64,000 bases of DNA from Glandiceps talaboti (Eukaryota > Hemichordata > Enteropneusta > Spengelidae). Made by a program: the position numbers and the translations under genes. Where the stretch lies: NCBI RefSeq assembly GCF_964340395.1, contig NC_135559.1, positions 13,419,759 to 13,483,758 of the forward strand. Reading direction: 5' to 3'. This document shows, piece by piece, positions 50,238 through 62,238 of the stretch. Within the stretch, counting starts at the first letter, position 1. Each line of letters opens with the position of its first letter. Under the pieces are notes generated by a model, which had not been told where the DNA came from, made no database searches, and was given only the letters and a program-made list of their open reading frames with translations.

Positions 50238-53200
50238 CAGCAGCAGTAGTAGTAGTAGTAATAGTAGTAGTAGTAGTAGTAGTAGTAGTATATTGTCCAT
50301 TCTAAGTCAAGTCAGTGAAACCATCCATATCTAAGTCTGATAATAACTACCATCTTACCTCACAGTCTGTACAGTAATGGGCAGCTTCATCTTTACTCCT
50401 TCCCTGCCAGTGAACATCAATACCTTGTTGTTTTAAACTTTCCTGTGTTAGAACACTCTGTTTAATGGTCCTTAGTAGACAGTACCTGTAAAACCATCAA
50501 TGACATCACAATTACAATACTGATGATGTGTAGCTAAAACACGGAAATCTGACCATCATCGATATACTACATCAAATGACACTTTGTCAAAATAACTTGG
50601 ATAACCAAAAAACTGAAAACTCTTTCCAATTTTCACATAAATACAATGATCTAACAAATTTGTCACTTTTCACATTTGAAATCGTGTCTGTTTTTTGTCA
50701 CCTTCATGCATATATTTGTCAAGATATCACTTTCCTTTCATAATGTCCTCAGTGGATTGGCTCTGATTTATCTATCATTTAGATCAGAAGGTTTTCCTCA
50801 TCATCAGACAAAATTAAATATTATGAATAATACAGCTATTTAAATATATCATACCAACAGAACCCAATGTTGTGTGAGTACCAGTGTGGCTGCACTCTGG
50901 GGTATTTGCTGCACTGTCACTCTTGAAGTATAGTCACAGAGAACACTGCCAGCACTCTTCCAAATATCCTGAGTACATCCATATTTGCATTCATACATCA
51001 TGGGCTTCTGTCATACGACTCCCAACAATCAAGGAGAACTTATCAAAAATAAATTTCTGTACTTACTTGATCATTTCATATAACTTAGGTTCTGCAATTT
51101 TAATATTTCTGGCCATGTTCCATGACAAGTGTATCATAGGTACGATAGATTTGACACTTTGTAGCTTATTCCATTCGTATCTTTCAACTGCTAGTTTGTA
51201 CTGATGTGATGTCAGGGGTCCAACATTCCAAGCTATGTTATTGCACCATCCCTAGTTGTCAACACAAAAATAGTACTATTAACACACAGAAAAACAAAAC
51301 AAACCAGACGTACAGATTCAGAACTTTCTGAAAACTAATATGATAGTTCATTCTCCATTCACTGACATTTTTTATCTGAAGTTTACCTCAACAGATATGG
51401 ATGAGACAAATTATTAAAAATCACAAAAGATGTTTACATAAAATTAACACAAACTTCAAAATATTAGCATTCATGTTACACCTTCATATATATATGACAC
51501 AAGAGGGCGCTATGACAAATCTTGCAAACAAGTGACACAGCACATTCCATTATGACAGAAAAGTGAGTAGGTTGTGTGTTTACGACACTTACCACGGCTT
51601 GTACCCAGTGTACAGTTCCGGCATTGATCCAGACCAAGTCACCAGGTCTTTGTATAAACCTATACACTGGGACATTCTCCTCATACAAGTCTTCTAAAAC
51701 AGGCCACCAAGAACCAATCAAGTAGTTTATTCCATGCCTAGTAATGAAACACATACAGTATTGAGTTATTAAATCTGGAAAAAACTGTCCTTAAATTTAG
51801 GAGAATCTTTATGTGTGTCTTTATTAAACTCATCCTGTCCAAAACAATATAGACTTCACTTAAAAGTGACAGTATAACATCACAAAGACTTTATGTTCCA
51901 CACCCTTGAACATTTCAGATTATACCTCATCTTACAATGTACTTTTTACAAAAAACTGAAATCGTCATGATATTATTCACTGTATGCCAGATTTATTCAA
52001 TATTTTTTTTACATCATAAATTGATTAACTTGTTGTCCTCAGTGGATTGGCTCTGATTTATCTTTCATTTAGATCAGAAGGTTTTCCTCATCATCAGACA
52101 AAAGAATCACGACATCCAAGTTCATTTCTAAAACCTTGGTTGAAATCAGGAGTAAAATTGAGTGTGAAAAACGTTTTTTTGTGGAAGAGCTAAAGAAGTT
52201 GGTCTACAACAACAGAGTGAGACAGATCTTATATTTTTAAGGCTCCAATGATAAGATGACTAATCAAAAGACCTAGGAGTGAATCATAGCATTGTCCTTA
52301 TCTGATATGAGCTACTCTCTCTCTGTTCTGGACGTAGTTTTGGTTTTTGTATGAAATGGAATGTTTTGGAATACAATATTCATTACATCAAAGAACTAAG
52401 AACTTACAAGACAGCATAGTGTGCTTGTTACCTTTCTTTCTAACTGAGAACACTATTTTCAACATATATGAATAGCATCTTTCACACTATATTGACAACT
52501 GACAAAATATCTCACAATTCATGAGAAATACAATGGTTTTGCTAAGGGCGGTTAAAATACGTAAAATCTACTGGGGTTGCCCTGTCATTTTACCTGGTTC
52601 CCAAACAAAATTATCATAAACTCTATGGGGAAACAGCCGTTTTTACCCTTTTCTCCCTTTCTGTTATAGTGTTCCACAAAAACATTGGAAGCAAAATGGT
52701 GACTTACTTTTCACAGAAATTGTGAATAACTCCCCAGTATGGTTCTGGCACGCCAAACCATTCACAATCACCTGGTCCAATGTTGATATTAACTGAACAG
52801 GAGTTGTTATTCTCTTGATGTCCCGGTGTCCTACTGCCTGGTACCTTCATGTACAACTGTACTGAATTCATACCTAGTATCGTATGTCCAACATGACTCA
52901 ACATGTTACCAGCTGACACGACTCGGGTGAAGGCTGGTAGCTTAGTCAATTCTTGTAGCTGTGGTTTCCACCTAGCAAAGACAGTCACAGTTTCAAATAT
53001 AGTTACTGTGATAATAAACCAACTGGCATACATGCCTGGTTTTGATATATAGCTGTTTGCATCACACTCCTTTGAGAAAACATTTCCTATTCTAAACCAT
53101 GGTCAGAGTGAGAGATCTAAGATGACCCATTGGGCATGTCTGTGTACTTAAACATTTAAAGGGGCAAACGTTGAGTTTATATGTTTTTAGGATGTACTGC

Positions 53201-56200
53201 ATATTAAAAGGTACTAGCAGTATTCGACTTACTGAAGCACACTTAACCATCACTTGCAATTGACTGAACTCAAACCTAGTATTAGAATATAACTCATAAA
53301 TGATCTAACAAACTTGTCACTTTTCACATTTGAAATCATGTCTAGGTTCTTTCACCTTTATGCAAATGTTATCAAGATATAACTTTCCTTTCATGTTGTC
53401 CTCAGTGGATTGGCTCTGATTTATCTATCATTTAGATCAGAAGGTTTTCCTCATCATCAGACAAAATTAAATATTATAAAATATTATGAATAATACAGCT
53501 AATCATAACTAGAGAGAGAGAGAGAGAATCATTATTGCATTATTCCTCTTATATATAAACATAACTTATTACTTACTTTCTTTCATCTGACAAGTCAACA
53601 TTAGTACCAAACTTTAACATTTTGAATTGTCTTCCTCCAGGAGTTTTCTTTTTACCACTACAACAAAACAAAACAACATGACACCATCATTAGAGAGTTA
53701 GCTATGAATTGTGTACATCATCCACAGACAATAATTGTATTGACAGAGTTTTTATCTTAAACTTCACTGAACCCTTTACAGGTTACACAAAAATGACAAC
53801 TTGTATGCATAAAGTCTCACAAACTTTACTACCTTCATATATACAGCAAACATGATTTTTTTTTAAAGCTATGAATACATTACATATCACCACTTTTCAG
53901 CTTTGTAAGTAAGCCATGACTACAGACTTTTAAGTACTCTTTTTCTAGTGGTAGTTTTCCAAATGATAACACAGGACTTGGGAGGAATCTTTCTTGTTTT
54001 CATTTAATTCATGTACCTCACACCAGTACATTTCAAAAGTACTTCATTCACATAATACTAAAAGTTCTATTTTTTACCTCTTGGACGTTGTTGAAGATCC
54101 TGAGTCACTGTCATTCTGATCTACTACAGTGTGTATATGCTTGTCTTTTGCTTTGCTTTTCTCTGCTTCCTCCTGTGATGAAGAAAATCAAATCAGTCGA
54201 TCAATCAATCAATCAATCAATCAATCAGTCAATCAAGTGAATGATCAATCACCTATCCATCAAATCATTAATTGATCAATCAATCACTTTTGTTGCGGTG
54301 TTGAAATATTTCAATAACTTGTAGTTTTACAATTCAATTTACTCTCGTGATTGAGCCTTTGATTTACTAAGATAGACACAAACCAAAACTATTATGGCAA
54401 CATGTTGATACAACAATAATATAATGGATGTTGGTTTGATTATAATTTCAGTAGGGAGGCGTTGCACAGTATTCTTGACAGAGTTTCATAAACTTGCAGT
54501 GTGCTGTTTTTGGACTTACAATGTTTACACTATCCTGATCACAGGGTGATTAGAATCACATAACAGAGGAACCACTATCACCCACTTGTGTGTAATCTAC
54601 CATATTGAAGAACAATAGTTTTAGTCTGCACCTATCTTAGTAGTAAACTGACGACTCGATTGCCAGAGTCGTAATGATTTGACAATTGTTCTACCTACCC
54701 TAAGTGATTCTTGGAATGATGAGGCTTGATACTGGGCATACTTGGCTATCGTTGTAAACGACCTACTACTTTCACATTTCCAGACTTTCTTTAACCCTTG
54801 TATATCCCAGTTTTCATCTGCTGCTTGCTGTCTCTGTTGACAAAACAAGGAATACAGATTGTTTAAAGATAAGCACATTCTACAACTCGCAACACTCAAG
54901 TGTTGCATAATCTGCCACATTCATTTAGAGTATCCATATCATGTGTATAAGTATTTGATCATCAGCCCAGTATGTTTGGTCCCAATGAGTTGAGTACAAA
55001 CACAGATATCATTGAGACTATCATTCAGTTTTATCAGTCTGCTGTTCTATAGCAGAAAACACTACAAATTGACAATGTTAGAAAGGACACATACTAGGCT
55101 GATAATTAAAGAAATTGTTTACTTTACACTTGATATGAATGCTATAAATGAATGCTACAAATACAAGAAGTGATCTACTTCAGTGTTAAGGGTTGTATTA
55201 TACCAGTCTGTTATGATGATGCATGTCTACATCATTGGTTTTGCAGTGCTTGTAATATGAGAAGTGTACAGAGTCTAGTTTCCCTAGCTTTCTCTCTGTA
55301 AAGCTGTGACATCTGTTACTCTTTCACCAAACTACTGCATCACATCATGTCGAAATGGGGTACATTAAACTCTAGAAAATTTCTCATATGGATTTGTCTA
55401 CAGTTTGTGACCAAATCTACCAAAATGCTTAGCGTGTAACACAGACCAAGCACAATACCGTATTTGGTTGCATGCACACAATTTGATCCTCTTTTTACAA
55501 GGAGTAATTATGACAATGTCGGTAAACTTGTACCAAAACTTACGCAATTGCACATGAAACTACAGTAGATGTTTACCAGTACCAGAGGTTCTAACTTCTA
55601 GTTTCATTTAGATAGTCCTACCAGCTTTAACTGATAAACATTGTAAATGTTACAGAAACTTGCTGTTTACCTGTGTTCTAACTTCAACTAGGTGGTCTGC
55701 ATTGGCTTCAACTAAAGTTTTTGTGGAGAAGAGTCCGAGGTCAAGTTTAAGGGCAGCTGCTAGACCACGCACCACTGTGATTGGCTGGTTTGGAGATATA
55801 CAGTACTGTTGCAATGCTGGTGAAAAGGCATCTTTCTTGCTTTCAAGCTATTAATAGACAAAATACACATACATTATACCATGCACAAGCCAAGTTGAAC
55901 AAAAAATATGGAATATATAATCTGTTCGTTCTATGTCACAACAGCACGCATCTATGTCATGACAATATGCATCTATGTCACTGGATCTGCTATGTTCCAA
56001 ATATGCATCAAAATGTTCAAAAATGCCATTATTTTCCCCGATTTTGTTGTTGTTGTTGACATTATTGGTGCTGATATAATTTATGTTATTCTATAATATT
56101 TTTCTTCATTCAGCTAGAAAATACTGGTGTGACCCAAGGGTTTTGTCACTACTTGTCTAGTGACTCGTGGTGACAAAGCCCCTTAGGTCACTCATATTTT

Positions 56201-59200
56201 TTTGGCTGAACGAAGAAAAATATTGAAGAATAACGTCTCATAATGATAGAAATCTATGATTTGTCTTTCTTTATCTACTTTATCTTGGCTATTTTTTATC
56301 ATCCAGTCTTTTTGATAAAGTGTTATGATCTCTTCATCCGGTCTATACAAGTTCAACTGTATCATACATACACCACTGATAATAGAAGTAACTTCAAGTG
56401 TTGGGAACAAGATTAGGGTATGTATACTCACATATACTGTTGGAGTTGGTGGGTTGAGTTTATCTTTTGGTAGGTATGGGTAGGGTGGTGGTGGAGGGGC
56501 AGGGGGCGGCATCTTCTCCATCAGTATGCTATTGTTGGTGAGTCCATTCTTGCCAACTTTCTTGCACAAGTGGAGAACGTCGTTGGAGCTGGAGTAAATG
56601 GAGAGTGATCCAGGTGATGAGAAGGAGGGCTTGTTGTGGCTACTGGTGCTGGTACCAATATTGTTGACAGTAGGGCCACAGCTGCTGGTATTCACTGTTA
56701 CTGCCTGGGGCACAAAGATCACATGATAGTGCAACAGTTAATTTGGCTTTGGGACTTTTATTTTTTCTGGTAGTGCTAAAATGATTGCTGCAATGATACA
56801 AAAAATTCTGATTTGTGGTTTGCATACTGAAAATTTGATTTTGTAAAAGAGACTTTTTCATTGATATTGTTAACTTGCTATTATCAACATAGTAAATACA
56901 GAAGCTGTTATCGTAAGCAGTTCCCCCAGTCATTTTACCAGGGTTTCCAAACAAAATTATGGTAGATTGTATGGGGAAACCATGCAACTTTTACCCCTTT
57001 CCCCATTTCCGTTACCAGGGTTCCCCAATCTTAGCAAAAACACTGCATGCAAACCTACACATTTTTGCCACTCGAAAATATTGTGATGTTACAGTTTTCA
57101 GCTAGTTCTCAAAAAACCATTTTTACTAATCACCAGACTGGTACATTGTGTTCATGTATAGAAAGACATTTTAGTCACTATTTATTTGCCTTTTTGTTTT
57201 CCAGGGAAATATGTGAAAATAAGTCTTACAGTATATAGGAATGGATATAAATTTTTACCAATCTAACCACTAACCTTGGTTAACTGAAATATTGCCTCTA
57301 TAAATCTCCCTGGTGGAATGGTTCCCCAGCTTGTAAAAATTAATATGGTCATTTTCTCTTTAGTTAGTTTAAGGCATAAAAAAAAAAACTGAGTGGTTCC
57401 GATTATGCTCAATTTTAAAATAGGTGGGATAGGTAGATTTATATATATATTTTTTTCATATGTGAGTGTCTAGTTCAGGTAGATATGTTTTCCGTTGTTT
57501 TCCATATGGTCTCTGTGTTATTGGTCTCTTCTCATCAGATGTACAGCCATTACAGATTGAAAGAACAGTTTTATATTGTCTTTTTAAGTTGATGTCAGTT
57601 TTCACATCCACTGTTTCTTGCAAGACTTCACAATGTTTACAATTTTATTTTTTTTTTCTCAAATACGTGAACAAAAAGAAAGTTTTAGGGTTGGCAGTGA
57701 AAAAACTAGGTGGGGGTCAGGTAACCGGAACCAAACAATTTTTTTCTTTAGGCCTTAGTTATCTTATTCGTTATATTATCAGTTATCGTAGGAATTGAAT
57801 ACTTACCTTTTCAAAGTGGATTGGTTCTTGTGAGAGTTTTGAGTCCATAGTACTGAGTAATCCGTGTATTCCAAAAGATGCATTTCCCTGATTCTGTGTC
57901 TTAATATCCTGGGTTGTTTCAACCTTTGGAGACAGCAGATTCACTTGCTGCTGTCTCCCCGGCGATGCAAGGGCCATCAACGGCACTGAGTTCAATGTAT
58001 TCCCTGTCAACGTAGTATTAAGTCCGGAATTAGTTTGGGAATATCCCACATTTCCCAGATTTGAGTCTTTTGAGACAGGTCCCTGGTTGAACAGGGTGCC
58101 AACAGTTCCGGAAAGTTCCTTGTGACTCTGGCTAAGGAATGTTATGAGACTGGGTGTTGAGTTCGTATTCACTGCGGAAGATAACAGACTGAAACCCGCT
58201 GATGAGAGTGGAAAGGTATTGCCACTTGAATTAGTAATACTGGGAATACTTTTAGAAATCAAGGTCATGTCGGTAATACTCCGGACTGCAGCATTAGGGC
58301 TATGTTTGTCCATGGGGGAGGAGGAGATTGAAGAGGGGAGGGTACTGACAACCCCACTCCTACTTGTGGAATTCTGTTCACTTTGTGCTAACTGTGCCAA
58401 CATACTGTCAGCAATAGCTTGCGGAGACATCAAGTTTCGTGGAGTGTTTGGTGGGTTCAGTTCTGCCACTTTTTGTGACATTTCTGAACTCTGGGGAGCA
58501 GTCACATTAGGCGCTACAAAGTCACTGGCCATTGCACTTTGAAAAACCACCCCACTTGGGAAGGACTGGACGGGGTTTTGAGATGAACTTACAACAGGGG
58601 GAGTGGACATGCTTCTTGGAACACCGACAGGTGACTGTAAACTGTTCACCCCCTGAGTAGCGTTTGTGTTCATAATATTTTGATTCATTATATTAGCTAC
58701 TTGGTTGTTAAAAACAGTAGCCTGAGGTAGTGTGGTAGTCGGTTTTCTCGGTTGAGTTTGATAAGGCAATGTCGGTCCTTGCGATGAGACCTGACTTATA
58801 TCAACGTTGGGCACTCTTTCTCCTTGCATAGTCGGAGGAGGTCCTCCCTCAAAGGGATGCGCGTTACCACCAAAAGTTTTATTCATATTATTTGCTGGGT
58901 TCACAGCTCGACTTGACATTTGTAACTGTGGAATAGGTCCAAGAGTTCCATGGGAACCCAAATTTCCCGCACTGGACGCACTCAAATTGGAATGCGCGAT
59001 AGAAGCCGCTGGTGACATTAATGGTGATCCAAGCGAAAGAGGAGGGTTTGCCAGTCGGGGTGCAGATGTTGAAACGTGAGGAAAGGGTTGCGAGTGCAAC
59101 GACGGTGACGGTGATGACAAAGGAGGGTTCATCATAGTGCTACTAGTAGGCGCAGAAAGGTTCTGTTGCGGTGACTGCATTGACGGAATGCTATTAGGAA

Positions 59201-62195
59201 TTCCACACAAAGTCGGCAAAGTCTGTCCAGGCTGGGAAATCCCTGATTGTTGCAGTATTCCTGGCAAAGTCTGCATCATATTCCCAGGCATACTCATTCC
59301 AGAATTTGGTGGTAAATTTTGTCTCATATTTCCAACCACATTCATGTTGGTAGACGCATTTGGCATACTGCCAGTGGTCATAGTGTTTCCAACCATATTC
59401 ATGTTCCCGGGCATAGTACCTCCAGGCGGATTTAATCCTAAGTTTCCTTGCATGTTTGAAGTCATCATATTGCTATTTCCGGGTATATTCCGTAATGCAT
59501 TTGGCATGTTTCCGGGCATATTCCCTGGCAAGTTTCCAATAAATGATTGTTGTTGCTCCTGTTGCTGTCCTTGCTGCAGTAAATTCAACTGTGGCTGCAG
59601 CATTCCAGGTTGCTGTGGCAATTTGTTAACAAAATTGCTCTGTTGTTGTTGTTGTTGCTGCTGCTGTTGTTGTTGTTGTTGTTGAAACCACACCTGTTGT
59701 TCTAGTTGCTGCAACAACATCTGTTCCTGCTGGTTCAGACTCTGTCGATTCCTCTGCAACTTGTTCATCAACTGCATTTGTTGTGGTGTTAAATGAAATG
59801 GCGGTGAGACTTGCTGCTGTCCTTGTGGAAACCCTTGAGGTGGTAGATTCCATGTTGGTGTTGGCGGTGTGGGTGTGGAAGACTGCTGTAGAATGGGATA
59901 AAAATAACAAACTTTCATTTCAGTTGCAAAAATACACAACATGGATATTCAGAATCTTAAATTCACAATTCTTCAAAACATTAAATATTTCTACTAGTTT
60001 TGTTTTACGGTTGCAAGATGATACACTATGGTGTGAAAAACATGGTCCATTTTTCACTTTGTGGCATTTCTGTATTCACTTTAGACATAGTTTAGGTTAC
60101 TTGTCTGTAATATGCCTGCATTGTCTTTTTTGAATCTGTGTTTTTCTCTGTCAGTTCTGCAAGTGAGCTTTTGGTCAATTGAATTTGAATTTGAGTTCTG
60201 AGAATTTTTTTTTCACACCAAGTATCAATGAAGACCAATAATTATGAATTCTTGGTATCTGCAATAACATTTTATTGTATACTAGTGGGTCAAAATATAG
60301 AACAAGAAGGTCGACTTATTCTCTTGCACGCCTAAAGTAATGCATGAACAGTGTGTTGAGTAGAAGTCATGGTGTAGGCAGTGTTTTTGTTAAGAGTGGT
60401 AAGCAGGTAAAATCTACCTGAGTTCCCCTGTCACTTTATCAGAGTTCCCTACCAGTGTTTTTGTTAAGGGTGGCAAGTAGGTAAAATCTATCTGAGTTCC
60501 CTTGTCATTTTACAAGGTTTCCCTGCCAGTGTTTTTGTTAGGGTGGTAAGCAGGTAAAATCTATCTGAGTTCCCCAGTCATTTTACAAGGGTTCCTACCA
60601 GTGTTTTTGTTAAGGGTGGTAAGTAGGTAAAATCTACCTGAGTTCTCCAGTCATTTAATAGGGCTTGCCCCATCAAATTCATGGTACAATGTAGTGGAAA
60701 CAATGCCAGTTTTATCATAATCCCCAGTCCTGTTACCAGGGTTCCGCAACTTTATATGATGTCAACTAAGAAATCAAATGCATAATACTTTTTGGACGTG
60801 TCTAGGTGGTAAAATTCTTTGTCAGATAATAAGACTTGAGAATCATCTCACGATCTACCATCTTATGAATAACAACACTGTATACAAATACTTCCAATAA
60901 TATTTCTAAACTTTCCACTTTTTCAGGATCCGGAAGACCAACTTACCCGTTTCTTTGATGAACCTTTGCGTCTTTTAGCAGGAGCACTAACAACTTCTTC
61001 TGGTTCTGGTTGTAGCGGAGTATTCATCATCTGCTGTGGCATACAGTTTGGTGAATTAGGAATTAGGAACTGATTCTGTAGACTACTCACGGTATGCAGG
61101 GAGCTAGCAATGGGACTAGGCAAAGGTGGGATGCCCTTAGGTAAACTCATCGGACCCATTTGAGGCATTACTTTGCCCGGCTGTGAACATATAAGTATTA
61201 AAACACACAAAATAAAACAAAATATTGACAAATTATCGAGACATAAAAATAAAAACAAAATATGTACAAATTAAATACCTTAAGAAAACCATTTCAGAAA
61301 GTTCATGCAAAAATAAATCACTAAATTAAAACAACTGAACTGTGCCGGCTATAAAGTATTCAACAAATACTTATAAACATTGGGGACTTGTTCAGCAAAT
61401 TTGGAAGAGAAGCAAAACAACGCAGTCAATATGCCTAAATAAACTAAAACCAGATTTCTGAATCATCTAACACTGAGGGCGCTGTTACAGTGGGGACAAT
61501 GCTCTACCTCGGCACTCAATAGTCACTACATGCATACGTAGGTTGAGGGCACTGTTTCTATTTGACATCCATGATTTCACCAACAGGTGTCTGTCTAGGT
61601 GTGTACATAATTCACCTGCTTTCTACAGCCTGGCCATTTTAGCTTGTACTTTTCAATGTGTTCGTTTTTACAAAAGACAATAAACCCATCGCACCTCCAC
61701 CCACCATGGTTGTTCTGTACGTACCTGCTGTGGGGTTCCAGGTGTCCCTTGCCTTGATGTTAACTCAGCAGGGATAGGAAGACTCCAGGCTTCCTCTATA
61801 CTTGGCAGCATTTTGGGTCTGAAAAGTAGAAAATAATTCATAAATACACTAAATTTGAAATTTGATGATCATTTAAAACTAAATACATTCAAGACTAGAA
61901 TGAGAATTATATTTGAACTTTTACACTTTGAAATCATCACAGTAAAAGACATCACAGAATTCAGTGACCTGGTTGGAAGGACAGCTTTGTAATCAATACA
62001 GTCATGTCTATAAATATTGACACACCGAGCCAGGTCAAAAGTTCAAACAGCTGTGACGCTATCTAAAGTGTTGGCATGTTATGTAGTACTCCACACCTTA
62101 AGCTGCTTCAGTTAAAAGCTCATAATACATGCAATTCAACCTCATACTTTGTAGCCACCGACATTCTAAAGCCTTGTCTTTGTGTTTAAAAACTG

Positions 62196-62238
<43 letters not shown>

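Noticed and set aside
49922-50305. 127-codon Val-rich frame and its Ser- and Leu-rich companions
   Set aside because: These are translations of the trinucleotide array inside a KDM6 intron.
59137-59685. 182-codon plus-strand frame
   Set aside because: It is antisense to the giant KDM6 exon; its openness follows from the exon's codon composition.
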